This document shows positions 24,979 to 37,504 of a DNA stretch of 64,000 nt, in pieces. Position numbers and translations under genes: made by a program. Under the pieces are notes generated by a model. That model saw only the letters and a list, made by a program, of their open reading frames with translations, ran no database searches and was not told the DNA's origin. The DNA is taken from the NCBI GenBank assembly GCA_949592205.1, contig CATIUR010000005.1, positions 137,599,277-137,663,276 of the forward strand. The letters run 5' to 3'. This stretch comes from Helichrysum umbraculigerum. Its lineage: Eukaryota > Streptophyta > Magnoliopsida > Asterales > Asteraceae. Position 1 is the stretch's first letter. The number at the start of each line of letters is the position of its first letter.

Positions 24979-27307
24979 TGTAACACCCAGTATTTGGGTC
25001 TAGTAGTATTTAATATTTTCTGACTGTGAATTATAATTAAGTGTGTCAGAAAATAGGTGTGTTGTATTATTTGAAATAAATAGTGATAATAGTCGAATAA
25101 TTTATTGTGACTAATAAATTATTGAGTGTTTTAATTTTATTTAGTTGACGGTAAAATAAAATAATATTTCCCCGTAAATGATTTTTAAGTTCCAGACAAT
25201 GAAAAGTACGGGGAATGAAATTAAACACTTCTAGTGCACTACCAAAATATTAAGTCGGTTGTTTCTTTACATATATCCTTACATACATACACACATACGA
25301 TCATATATACATACATTCAAGATACATCAAACCCTAAATCTATGAGGAATCATCAAATTGAAGATCTCAAACACGAATCCAAGCATCAAGATCATGAATT
25401 ATCTTCCTCTAATCTTTCTATTCATCTAGTAAGTCTTGATTTCTTGATGTTCATAAATCTAAAAATTTGGGGTTTTGAGGGTTATTGATTATAATCCGAA
25501 ATTGAGGCTTGAAGTTACTAAATTAATGTTAATTGAGCTTATAAATGATGATATGTAACATGATTCAAGGGTTATCTTGTATATTTGAATTAGGGTTTGT
25601 GAATTTAATTAGTGTTCTTGTGATATATGATGAGTTTGATGAAATTGTGGTTATAATTCGAAATTAAAGATTGATATTAGTTAAAGTGGTGTTACTAAGT
25701 GTTAATAAGATGATTAGTAACCTTAAACTACCCTAAAAGTGAATTAATTAAGTTGTAGAGTTTATGATTTAGATGAGTTTTGATCATATGATGATGTTTT
25801 GGTGTTAACACACTATAATTGGTAATTATAAAGGTTGTTGGAATATTATTAGGAAGAATTGAAGTATAATCATATAAGTAGTGATGGTTTAGTTGAATAA
25901 TTATGCATTATAGCTTGTAAACTTGTTATAATGGTTAGTTGATGATTGAACTATGGTTATAAGCTAAGCTATAATCTAGAAATGATAAACTTGATATATG
26001 ATCATTAATAAAGCTTGTGAGTTTAGTTGATTTTGAAAGAATCAATGTTTGACGTTGATGTTATTAATGAATAATTGGTAATGGTTGAGTGTTGTTAATA
26101 ATTAACATGATGATTATAGGGAGTTTGATAAATTGTTGAATATGAGAAGCTATTAATCTTGCTAAAGGATTTCATAATATTAGTAACAATGATGGAGATG
26201 AGTGAAGGTAATAAGGTGATCATAATGATCATAGAGTTGATTAGTGCTAATTGAAATAACCTAACATGGTAATGTGATTCTAATGATTATGAAAGTATGA
26301 TGTTAAAATGATTATTCATAATCTTGGAATGATACAAGTTAGTGACAAGTTGTTTGATGTAATTACATAATGTTATATTAATATTGAGACAAGTGTCAAG
26401 TGACTAACTTGTGTTGTTCTATTGTATTCTCAGATGTGCAGAAGGCTCAGTGATATTAGACTACTGAGTGGATGGCTGAGGTATTTGGTGAGTGGATCTC
26501 TAATCCTCAGCGTAACTTGGTTGTAACAAGTTTGGTTACAACAAGTAACGTATTATTACTTTATCCGTTGCATTGATGATTATGTTGATAGTAATAATAC
26601 TGTTGATATGTTGACTAGTTGAATATGTGACTTGTTGATTACGTGATCACTTGAATTAATTGGCCTTCGGGCATCAGTTGTTAATGAGGCAACGAGTTGT
26701 TGAACTGTTGGTTGGGCTAGTTGGATATCCAAAGTTTAACACACCTCTTGTGTTAGTTGAAGATAATCACTAGCTATCGGTCTCGTCCGTATGGCCATAC
26801 GGATAGGTTGGGTAAGTGTTCTTGGGGAGCCTCCCGGGTTTATGGTTATCCCCAGAGCCGCCGATCCTCATTATGGTGTTGTTGATTAGTTGAATTGTTG
26901 CATTGTCGAACTGATGCATTGTTGATGTGTTGTATTGGGTACTTGCTTGTTTAGTGCTAATTGTTGTACACAAAGTTGTTGCGCTAAGTTAGGTTGTTGA
27001 TTAATATCTGCTCACTTAGCGTTATGCTAATCCCCCACATTATCCCTTCTTGCAGGTTTTGGCTATTGTATTGGGTGGGCAAGAAGTTGGACTTGAAGGA
27101 ATGTTTGACATGCTGACGTGACTCTGACATTTGATTAAATAAATTAATGATATATTTTGTTTTATATAACACCCAAGTTGATAAACTGTGTTTTGAATTA
27201 AGTTGATTTTATACCTATATGAAACAATGTATCTTATAAACGTAGAAATTGGGATAACGCTTCCGGTACAATATATTTAAATGTTACTCAAAATGAGGGG
27301 TGTTATA
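24979..27307 (+). repeat. LTR 2 (shared middle LTR) of the tandem element
   Basis: 2329 bp. It serves as the 3' LTR of the left unit and the 5' LTR of the right unit. Private changes include CACCTCTTGTG and GATTAATATCTGC. Confidence 0.9.
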
Positions 27308-30300
27308 AGTTGGTATCAGAGCATAGGTTTGGGCGAATTGGACATTGCAATGTGTTCAATCCCAAATCTATGGTAGTGTCAAGTCAAACATTCCTGGGAG
27401 TGCGGGATTAGTAGTTGCATGAGAAAGTTGTTATTGAATGCGTACTAACCTATAAAAAGTTGCAAAAGTGTTGTTTTGATTGCAGAGACGGAGGAATATG
27501 AGGAACCAATAGGTATTCTCATTGATTCCTCAATACTCGTGGGCCTAGATATGCCAGGTAATTCTCGATAAATTCGATGAATTTAAATAAGTTTGAATTG
27601 TTTACTTTGCTATGTTATGATTAGTAGTGAAGTAAGTTGAGTCAAACTGCTATGATTCCTTAGTGATGAGTCCTTGATAATAGTTGCTTGTAAATCTGAT
27701 GAGGAGATACTAAATGAGATGTTTAACATCATAGAAAGGTGTAATATATTATTGAATTGTGTAGATACATTGTTGAATAAGGTGTAATAGTTGTATTATG
27801 TGGATTTAATTGTGTCTACAATATGAAATTAAAATATGAAATCAGTTGTATGAATTGTTATGTGAAATAATAATTTTGGAAGTAATGTGATTAGCAAAGT
27901 TGAAATGACTCTAGATAGTGAAATGAGATTGTTGGAATATCTCAATCGAGGTAATTTGGAGTCTTGTTGTTGTTTAAATGAGAAAGTGTCCATTGATTGG
28001 GAATGGTATGTTTGACACAGAAAAGTCAAAGTTGAGATTAGTAGAGTTGAATTTGGTAATATATATACTATAAAGTGATGAATATGGTAAGATGTTTATG
28101 TGTTAATATGATTAATAATGATCATGATTGTAGTTGAATTATGATCTATATACTAAAAGTAGAAAAGCAATGAAGTCGAAGTGGTCAACCAAACTTATAT
28201 GTATTGACAAGTTGTGAAAAGTCATGGTTGAATACTTGTTGTAATTGTTGTGAATTTGAGGATTTTATGTGAATTTGGTGTTTCAAAGTTCTAATATGAC
28301 ACCAATATTGGAAGAGAAGCTGTTTGACTTGGTAAAGTCAAAGAAGTGTAAAATGGGTGTTAAATTTGTGAACATATTGGTTGAAACCCAAATGGGTTGT
28401 TAAAGTGCCCAAATGGGTCACTTGATGGTTAAAAGGTTAAAATGTGTAGTGGTCTGATTAAGAAGAATGTTAAAGTGACTTTAAGTCATAAAGTTAGTAG
28501 TAAAAGGTGATGAAAATGATTTGGGTAGTCAATGTGGTTATTTACTTAAAAATGCCCAATTGGACCCCTAAACGGGTCAATGAGTCAAAACATGATATGA
28601 TGTGTATATATAGGTGATGAAGGTACCCACACGTCCCAAGTATATGTAGAAACATGTTGGCAAAGAGTGGAAGTCAGAATGTAAGCCATTTGGAATATGG
28701 CGTGTCCACTAAAATGGTCGGAAATGGCCTAAAATGAGTTACACGTCCGTTTTCTCGTAAAATGTGAAAATTGAAAAAGTGTAAAAAGGGAAAGTTGTAT
28801 TTTGGTATAGTGTAAGTGCATGCAAAATTTCATGACCTAACTCCTTACGGTTTGTGAGATATGCGCGTTTGAAATTCGCATTTTTGCACTAAGATGTTCA
28901 GTCTGCTGTGCAGAGAGGGGACCCGGCGGCTGGAGGTTATAGCCGGCGGCTGGAGGTCCAAACCGGCGGCTGGATGCCCCAAGCCGGCGGCTTCTTTTGG
29001 CTTTAAAACGCACTTTTGTTCTGTTTGCAAAAATTGGTGTTAGCCGGCGTTTCGACTCGGGTAGCCGGCGGGTCAAGACCTTTAGCCGGCGGCTAGATAT
29101 GTTAGCCGGTGGCTCATGTAGCCTAGCCGGCGGTTTGTGGGTATTTACAGGATTAAAATATTTTTTTTTTACGTTTTTCGACGTTCGACGTAACGTTTGA
29201 CGTAGAAATTTCCGCTAGAAAATTTCGGTGTCCGATTCAGACGAAATTTACATGTCCACTCAAAAACGGGCCAACGGTCAAAGCTTATCGCTTTGCCATG
29301 AGCCCTGTCAGTTTTCGGCACTTCGGGGTCGTTTGGGGCCCGAAAATCGCGTTTTATTGTTTTTCGAACCTTATTTTGAACTTTTAGCTTACGTTTTGTA
29401 TTGGGCTTTTGTTTTATTGAGCCCAGAGATCATTCCTGTGATTATATGCAATATTAAAACTTTTTTTAAGAGGTCTATATGGTTCATTGTGTATGAGTCG
29501 GTTGTAGACGGTTTACTTAACTACAAAGTATGCCAGTATATGGTATTGATGACTATTGTTAACTAGGGTTAGTAAACATTGATTATGGGATTATGTGGAT
29601 CATATTATGTGGATAAATTGAAATATGATAAAGTATTGAATCATATAGAGAAATAGAGAATGTTGAATTAAGCGTTTTAAGAAATTACGAAATAAGCATA
29701 GGAGCTTATATTGATGTAATAGTTAAGCATGAAATACTCATTAAGGGTATATAGATTGACTATTATGTGTTGAATATTATACATAATATTGATGAACTGT
29801 TTAGTACTAAATGTACTATAAGTATTAAGTTATATAAATAATCCTTGATATTGAATCGGGTAATAAAGAAGTTGATTGATGTATTCGTGTCAGACATTGG
29901 TGTAGTATGCTTATATTGTTAATATCTACATGATGATATGAGTAGTTTACCTTTAAAGTGATAAGTTGAGAATAGTAACGAGTTAATACATAGTTGTATA
30001 CCTGTTGCACGATGTTGCTATATATGTGTAAAATGTTGATATCATTGTTGTAAACTATGAGAGAGTAAAGTAATAACTTTGAAAATGAATGGTATGAAGT
30101 GACCTGAGAATAAAGTGTGACTGACATAATATGACGACGTCTGGCCAACGTATTTATATTATGCCATTTCACATGGAGTTGTTGAGGTTACTAAGTATCA
30201 TATAAAGTTAAGTGGTTTTAAAATCACAGATAAGATATGTTGACCTGTAATTGATAAATAGTCAATGTTGAACTAATATGAAAGAGTAATAAATCACTAA

Positions 30301-31527
30301 GTTGCTGTTGCTAATGTGATATCTATGGCACATTTGATGTGTATGTGTGATTCATTGTCAATAGTAAGAGTTAAAAGTTGATTTAAGCAAAGTAGAAGTA
30401 AGTTGAATGTGAATAATATTGTGTTAATATTGTTGAATAGATAACTAATGTCAGCACCTTGTGTTGTTGAGATACCAATGATGATGTTTGGTATTAACAG
30501 GTGTTGAGTTAGCATCCAAGTTGTTGTGAACGGATGCTAGTTGATTATATGAAACTGGTTGTAACGATAAAATAAATTGACCTTTACCTATTGCTTACTG
30601 ATTTTCTTACTTGGTGATGGTTAAATGATTGTAGATTACTGTCAAGTAAAGGGTTTCATATAACCTAGTCGTGTTTATAATTACAAGTTGTAAGGTTGTA
30701 ATTAACTAGTTGCAAAAGTGAAAATTCACAGCAAGTTGATAGCTAAAGAAATATATAGTTGATAGCTAAGTTGTTAGTTGTTAATGGGTATGTTGTAGTA
30801 GTCAGTACCACTTATTGATGATGTTGTTGTTGTTGTTGTTGTTGTTAGTGTGGTTATTATAGTGTAAAGTTGAAATATTTACATGGATATGTGTTACTTT
30901 GATTACTAGTGATTACGTAATTTAAATTGTTACATGACTAAGTATGACTGGCCATGCAAGTGGTCATTTAAATTTATCAGAGAAAGGACGTAAGAGCAAT
31001 GCTGGTGCATTGGAACATATAGATCATGTACCTTTGGATAGGTGCATGTGGAAAGAATTGAAAACAGGTTTATATATATTTACAAGTTGCTCAAGGGAAT
31101 AATACATGATGTGTGTATATATATATTGTAATTAAACAGTTGATGATGCTACATTGTGTGCTGAAAATAACATCTTGTGCTAATAAATTAAATAGAGGTA
31201 AAACACAATCTATGTGTTTAAGTGAGTTCGGTAGAAATACACATTGGTAGTGTGTAAATTGATGTATTAATATCTACCTATATAAGTATATGTCGACATA
31301 TAGGTACATTTTGTGAGTATATGGTTAAAGATATGCATGAGTGATGGTATGCACAAGTGATTGAACAGGTACACACATCTAGTGCGCATCTAGTAATGAG
31401 TAATTATTTGTATGTGAAGTAGAGTAGTATTGAATGGAAATGAAAGCGAGTAGGTAGTTCTAATTATTCTAGACCGAATAAGTGTGATCAGATTTCGAGG
31501 ACGAAATCTCTTTAAGGGGGAGAGAAT
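27308..31527 (+). other. Internal region 2 of the tandem element (non-coding)
   Basis: 4220 bp, a near-identical copy of 20756-24978 including the primer site, motif array, (GTT)n tract and polypurine tract. It has one GTT unit fewer. Confidence 0.85.
28923..29136. repeat. Array of spaced GCCGGCGGCT motifs, copy 2
   Basis: Second copy of the array described at 22371-22584, offset by one 6552-bp unit. Confidence 0.85.
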
Positions 31528-33856
31528 TGTAACACCCAGTATTTGGGTCTAGTAGTATTTAATATTTTCTGACTGTGAATTATAATTAAGTGTGTCAGAA
31601 AATAGGTGTGTTGTATTATTTGAAATAAATAGTGATAATAGTCGAATAATTTATTGTGACTAATAAATTATTGAGTGTTTTAATTTTATTTAGTTGACGG
31701 TAAAATAAAATAATATTTCCCCGTAAATGATTTTTAAGTTCCAGACAATGAAAAGTACGGGGAATGAAATTAAACACTTCTAGTGCACTACCAAAATATT
31801 AAGTCGGTTGTTTCTTTACATATATCCTTACATACATACACACATACGATCATATATACATACATTCAAGATACATCAAACCCTAAATCTATGAGGAATC
31901 ATCAAATTGAAGATCTCAAACACGAATCCAAGCATCAAGATCATGAATTATCTTCCTCTAATCTTTCTATTAATCTAGTAAGTCTTGATTTCTTGATGTT
32001 CATAAATCTAAAAATTTGGGGTTTTGAGGGTTATTGATTATAATCCGAAATTGAGGCTTGAAGTTACTAAATTAATGTTAATTGAGCTTATAAATGATGA
32101 TATGTAACATGATTCAAGGGTTATCTTGTATATTTGAATTAGGGTTTGTGAATTTAATTAGTGTTCTTGTGATATATGATGAGTTTGATGAAATTGTGGT
32201 TATAATTCAAAATTAAAGATTGATATTAGTTAAAGTGGTGTTACTAAGTGTTAATAAGATGATTAGTAACCTTAAACTACCCTAAAAGTGAATTAATTAA
32301 GTTGTAGAGTTTATGATTTAGATGAGTTTTGATCATATGATGATGTTTTGGTGTTAACACACTATAATTGGTAATTATAAAGGTTGTTGGAATATTATTA
32401 GGAAGAATTGAAGTATAATCATATAAGTAGTGATGGTTTAGTTGAATAATTATGCATTATAGCTTGTAAACTTGTTATAATGGTTAGTTGATGATTGAAC
32501 TATGGTTATAAGCTAAGCTATAATCTAGAAATGATAAACTTGATATATGATCATTAATAAAGCTTGTGAGTTTAGTTGATTTTGAAAGAATCAATGTTTG
32601 ACGTTGATGTTATTAATGAATAATTGGTAATGGTTGAGTGTTGTTAATAATTAACATGATGATTATAGGGAGTTTGATAAATTGTTGAATATGAGAAGCT
32701 ATTAATCTTGCTAAAGGATTTCATAATATTAGTAACAATGATGGAGATGAGTGAAGGTAATAAGGTGATCATAATGATCATAGAGTTGATTAGTGCTAAT
32801 TGAAATAACCTAACATGGTAATGTGATTCTACTGATTATGAAAGTATGATGTTAAAATGATTATTCATAATCTTGGAATGATACAAGTTAGTGACAAGTT
32901 GTTTGATGTAATTACATAATGTTATATTAATATTGAGACAAGTGTCAAGTGACTAACTTGTGTTGTTCTATTGTATTCTCAGATGTGCAGAAGGCTCAGT
33001 GATATTAGACTACTGAGTGGATGGCTGAGGTATTTGGTGAGTGGATCTCTAATCCTCAGCGTAACTTGGTTGTAACAAGTTTGGTTACAACAAGTAACGT
33101 ATTATTACTTTATCCGTTGCATTGATGATTATGTTGATAGTAATAATACTGTTGATATGTTGACTAGTTGAATATGTGACTTGTTGATTACGTGATCACT
33201 TGAATTAATTGGCCTTCGGGCATCAGTTGTTAATGAGGCAACGAGTTGTTGAACTGTTGGTTGGGCTAGTTGGATATCCAAAGTTTAACACACCTCCTGT
33301 GTTAGTTGAAGATAATCACTAGCTATCGGTCTCGTCCGTATGGCCATACGGATAGGTTGGGTAAGTGTTCTTGGGGAGCCTCCCGGGTTTATGGTTATCC
33401 CCAGAGCCGCCGATCCTCATTATGGTGTTGTTGATTAGTTGAATTGTTGCATTGTCGAACTGATGCATTGTTGATGTGTTGTATTGGGTACTTGCTTGTT
33501 TAGTGCTAATTGTTGTACACAAAGTTGTTGCGCTAAGTTAGGTTGTTGATTAGTATCTGCTCACTTAGCGTTATGCTAATCCCCCACATTATCCCTTCTT
33601 GCAGGTTTTGGCTATTGTATTGGGTGGGCAAGAAGTTGGACTTGAAGGAATGTTTGACATGCTGACGTGACTCTGACATTTGATTAAATAAATTAATGAT
33701 ATCTTTTGTTTTATATAACACCCAAGTTGATAAACTGTGTTTTGAATTAAGTTGATTTTATACCTATATGAAACAATGTATCTTATAAACGTAGAAATTG
33801 GGATAACGCTTCCGGTACAATATATTTAAATGTTACTCAAAATGAGGGGTGTTATA
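31528..33856 (+). repeat. LTR 3 of the tandem element
   Basis: 2329 bp, ending GGTGTTATA directly before the target duplication CAAAC. Private changes include TCTATTAATC, ATAATTCAAAATTA, TCTACTGATT and GATATCTTTTG. Confidence 0.9.
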
Positions 33857-33861
33857 CAAAC

Positions 33862-36177
33862 ACACCCTAAACCCCTCAAGTTTCTGTCTTTCACAGGTAT
33901 TACCCAAACGAAAATGATTATTAATTAATAAATTAATACTCTAATAGTAATCGTGTTCATGTATGTAAATTATTAATTTTCTAATAATGTTACGAGTAAG
34001 GTTCACTGAAGAATGCCCTTATAAGAGGGAAGGAGGAGAAGACCTATCTTACTGCATTTTAGGACAAAATTGTAATGGTTGATTTGCAGTGATGTTAAAA
34101 TGCAAGTGATGTTAAGATGTAGTGAGATTAATAGGTATAAAATGCGGTTGAAAATGTGGTAGTTGGCACAAATTACAAAAATTGTCCTAAAATACATTAA
34201 AAATATGTTTTCTCATCCTTTCCTCAAATGAGGCATTCCCCTCGGATCCTCCACCTAATGTTACACGTGATTTCTTTTGATATTAAACGTTACTCCATTC
34301 GTCCAAATTTAATTTTCCACTTTCAATATGTACGCAGTTTAAGCAAAATGCATTGATTAATGTGTAAACCAATAATATTTCTTTTTTCTACACTTAAATG
34401 TTGATTGATTAAAATTGAAAGTGGACAATTATTGTGTGACATTCTAAAAAGGAAAGATGACAATTAAATTAGGACGGAGGAAGTAGAATTTTACTAAATC
34501 CTATTTTCGCGAATCGCATGAATCCTTAATTTATTTTAAGGAAAAGTTTCTAATTATATGGAGTGATATCTTTAGGAAGTGTTTAACCAACTTGTTAGAG
34601 GTTGACTAATGACTAGAATGAACGATCTGAATCCATATAAGCCCCTATAATCTTCTTCCCCAACATAACATTTCTAGCCGACTTGTTAATTTCAACAATT
34701 TTTATTTACAAGTTCTAGGATTTCTAGTTTTTATTATATCAGGTATCAGGTCTTTAATCACTATCTCCAAAATAGACACAATTGAAAAATGTAATATAGC
34801 CTGTATTTTGCATTAATTGTATTGATTAAACAGTTTGACATATAATGGAAGTAAAATGTTGAAAAATTTTAGTGAAAATGTGTCTTTTCACTAACTTTGG
34901 ACACATAATTTTATATGTATGTGTGGGATATATAAACATTAGTTTACGTAATTACATTCTCTATCATAAGAGCTTCGCAACGAGGTAAAATATGTCCAAA
35001 TCAGAGTGTTATATGTAAAATATGAGGAATTCATTATTTGATATGTGAGTGTTATATGTAGTTAAATGTAGTAAAATGTAAAGTATAGTAAAATGTAAAA
35101 TGTAGTATATCTACATTTTTAAATTTACTTTTTAAATCTACTATAATGATTCGCAATCCCCAATCATCATGGCTCTTTGTAATGGAATCATCGGATTTAT
35201 GGATTCGGATTTCATCATCATCATATATCCATTAAAAGATAAACAGTGTTTTTACAACTTTTCCCGAACCTTACCAAACACGACCCGGGAAAAATGGGGG
35301 AAAATTGCAATATAAATTGTGTACAAATTAAGCCCCTCAACTTTCTGTCTTTCATAGTTCTCATCCAACCAGAATTGATTATTACTCGATTTAGTAATTT
35401 TATTCGCGTAAGTAAATTATTCCATTTGACGTCCCATTTTAATTGTATATCTTACTATTTTTGTTTGTCTAAAAAAAAAATATCTACTTGCAAAAAAAAA
35501 AACAATTAAAATTTACCAAACTCCGTATTTACCTTCATTTATTACTAGGATCATTTAATTTCAAATAACTTTGAATCAAACTTGATTTAAATTAAAGGTG
35601 AAAACTAACAATTCATCAATCTATCTTAATTTTTTTTTATAGACAATAATTCTGGAACGGATGGAGTTTAATTCTCTAACGTTACACCTGATATATTTTG
35701 ATGAATCTGTTAAACGAGTGAGATTTGAAATTTGGGTATGATTTGTTATTGAGAAGAATAAATTAAATTTGAATATTTGATCGACACCCCAAGCTTGTGT
35801 GTGGTAAAATATAGAATTATTTGATGTTTTATATAGATCTCTATTTCTATACTACGGAGTATATTACTAGCTAACATTTACCTACTTGATGAGATGGAAT
35901 AGTGGTGTTAGCGGTAATGATGTAAAACAGTTGGAAGATAATGTGAGTATTTTATATTTTAAATTTGTGTTATATCAGTTGGAATTTGCTAAAATATTCA
36001 AATATGGAGTTTGGTAATTTTATTCTGAAAGTTCACGGAAAAATTATTGCTAATTGCCCGAAGCGAGAAGCAAAAATAAATACTTTTTTGAACTAATATT
36101 TACTTTTTATTGAATTATTATATAAAAAGTATAGTATATAAATTTAGTGAAGTGAATAGTAAATGAGGTTATGGATA
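33862..36177. other. Intergenic tract with repeat remnants
   Basis: No gene was recognised. It contains one Stowaway-like MITE (34293-34483) and two diverged copies of a CTCAARTTTCTGTCTTTCAYAG-type segment (about 33876-33930 and 35335-35395). A partial Stowaway-like end lies near 35640-35672. Confidence 0.5.
34293..34483. mobile_element. Stowaway-like MITE
   Basis: The ends CTCCATTCGTCCAAATTTAA and, on the other strand, CTTCCTCCGTCCTAATTTAA are flanked by TA (34291-34292 and 34484-34485). The 191-bp element is non-coding, as expected for Tc1/mariner-derived MITEs. Confidence 0.8.
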
Positions 36178-36182
36178 GTGTT

Positions 36183-36401
36183 TGTAACACCCCCGAAATT
36201 CACTGATTTGCGGAAGCATAGTTTGGGGTGTTACTAATCAAATATAACAGCACAAAGATAAAGCAAACGACATCTATATGCAACGTTTGTAAATTAGTTA
36301 CATTCCATAGATGTCGTTTGCTTTATCTTTGTGCTGTGATATTTGATTAGTAACACCCCAAACTATGCTTCCGCAAAACAGTGAATTTCGGGGGTGTTAC
36401 A
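36183..36401. repeat. Palindromic 5' terminus made of two opposed LTR ends
   Basis: 36183-36310 is the reverse complement of 44177-44303 with two mismatches seen. 36307-36401 equals the last 95 bp of the 3' LTR with no mismatch seen. The two pieces share ATAG at 36307-36310. Both element termini are therefore the same U5-type LTR end. Confidence 0.9.
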
Positions 36402-36404
36402 GAT

Positions 36405-36416
36405 TGGTATCAGAGC
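36405..36416 (+). other. Primer-binding site of the Tekay element
   Basis: TGGTATCAGAGC matches the 3' end of initiator tRNA-Met, the usual primer for chromoviruses. It lies three bases after the LTR-end segment. Confidence 0.9.
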
Positions 36417-36721
36417 CTAAGGTTATAGTGAACTAGGTTGCATTTAGTGGGCCTAGACTATGACCGTTAGGCAGTATTCTCTTATTAGACATGACTGGTT
36501 CAGAAATTACAGCATACGACTTTAATTTAACATAGCCTGATCAACTATGTACAATTAAGGGAAGATGATGTAAGGTCTGAAATGATTATGTTGAACGGGG
36601 ATACGTTAGTTGACTCTGACCACGAGAGAACCGGACCATTACTTGATGCGTGCTAGACAATAGGCTGGATATGATATATGTATATATATTAGCCTCGTCT
36701 TACTTATGTTCTGCCACAGGA

Positions 36722-37228
36722 ATGGCAAACACACCACCTAATCCGTCACACTCTCACTCACATGGGTCACGGAACCCACGAGTAGCCAGGAGGAACACAA
36801 GGTCGCCTCGAAACAGCCCTTATCCTGTACATAACTCTCAGAACTCGGCACATCTCACGTTGCCAGTATTGGCTACCCAATTCCGCCGTCAGGAGCAAAG
36901 ACTCGAAAATCTTGAACTGGAACAACACCGAATGACCTACCTGCTTCGTCAAGCTCTTGACCACATATCACAACTCCAGCGAGAACAAGCAGATACCGGC
37001 CTCTCTGTAAGCATAATCCAGGATTCAATGACCGCCGAATTAGGTGCGGATGAACTTGTAAGAAACCGACTAGAGGAATGTGAACAACGTTCACAGGAGA
37101 CTGAGGATCACTCTCGTGTACTAGCACAACGACTGGCCTTAGTTGAAGACAATGCCAGGCAAACCAACAGGCTGGCAGAAACCGTGGACCGCCTTGTCGC
37201 GCTGATGGAACAGATTAATCTACATTAA
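36722..37228 (+). CDS. Extra ORF between primer site and gag, coiled-coil protein
   Basis: The open frame from ATG 36722 encodes 168 residues. The N-terminus is rich in Pro, Ser, His and Arg (PSHSHSHGSRNPRVARRN). The rest is charged and Gln/Glu/Leu-rich with heptad-like spacing (QEQRLENLELEQHRM and later DRLVALMEQINLH), suggesting a coiled coil. It has no similarity I recognise to gag, protease or envelope proteins. CTGCCACAG directly precedes the ATG and looks like a splice acceptor, so it may be made from a spliced RNA. The frame extends upstream to 36650, but only with non-ATG or poorly placed starts. The gag start lies 276 bp downstream. The function is unknown, and it could be a chance frame in a young element. 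Confidence 0.55.
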   Translation: MANTPPNPSHSHSHGSRNPRVARRNTRSPRNSPYPVHNSQNSAHLTLPVLATQFRRQEQRLENLELEQHRMTYLLRQALDHISQLQREQADTGLSVSIIQDSMTAELGADELVRNRLEECEQRSQETEDHSRVLAQRLALVEDNARQTNRLAETVDRLVALMEQINLH

Positions 37229-37504
37229 GACTATTGTAGTCTTTGTCTCGTAATCTAATGACTATCTAGCGCTATTCTATAAACTAGTCGGATGTAACAA
37301 TTCCCGACACCTTTTGTAATATCTCTGTAAGATGTAACCTTTGAACTCGCATTATCCATCAAATATTCCTTGATATTTCAACTCATAATAATTGTCATTT
37401 TTCCATGTTGATGTTATGTATTACTGCTTTTATACATGTACATCTGTGACAATTAAAAGTTCCTACAAAATCTCATGTATCTTCATTTCGTTTATTGAAG
37501 AGTC

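Larger units (their letters stand above)
18427..33856 (+). mobile_element. Tandem non-autonomous LTR retrotransposon, LTR-int-LTR-int-LTR
   Basis: Three near-identical 2329-bp LTRs (18427-20755, 24979-27307, 31528-33856) alternate with two near-identical internal regions (4223 and 4220 bp). A single 5-bp duplication CAAAC flanks the whole array (18422-18426 and 33857-33861), so the three-LTR structure sits at one insertion site. LTRs start TGTAACACC and end GGTGTTATA. Each internal region begins with TGGTATCAGAGC, complementary to initiator tRNA-Met, and ends with a polypurine tract. No gag or pol frame exists, so this is a large non-autonomous (LARD-type) element. The block before the polypurine tract closely matches the Tekay element at 41915, implying a Tekay-type origin. 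By eye there are only a few differences between copies. Confidence 0.9.

Noticed and set aside
24979..27307. Middle LTR as a crossover chimera of the outer LTRs
   Set aside because: The differences noted by eye are private to single LTRs, so they do not show a switch point. Unequal crossing-over remains possible but is not demonstrated.
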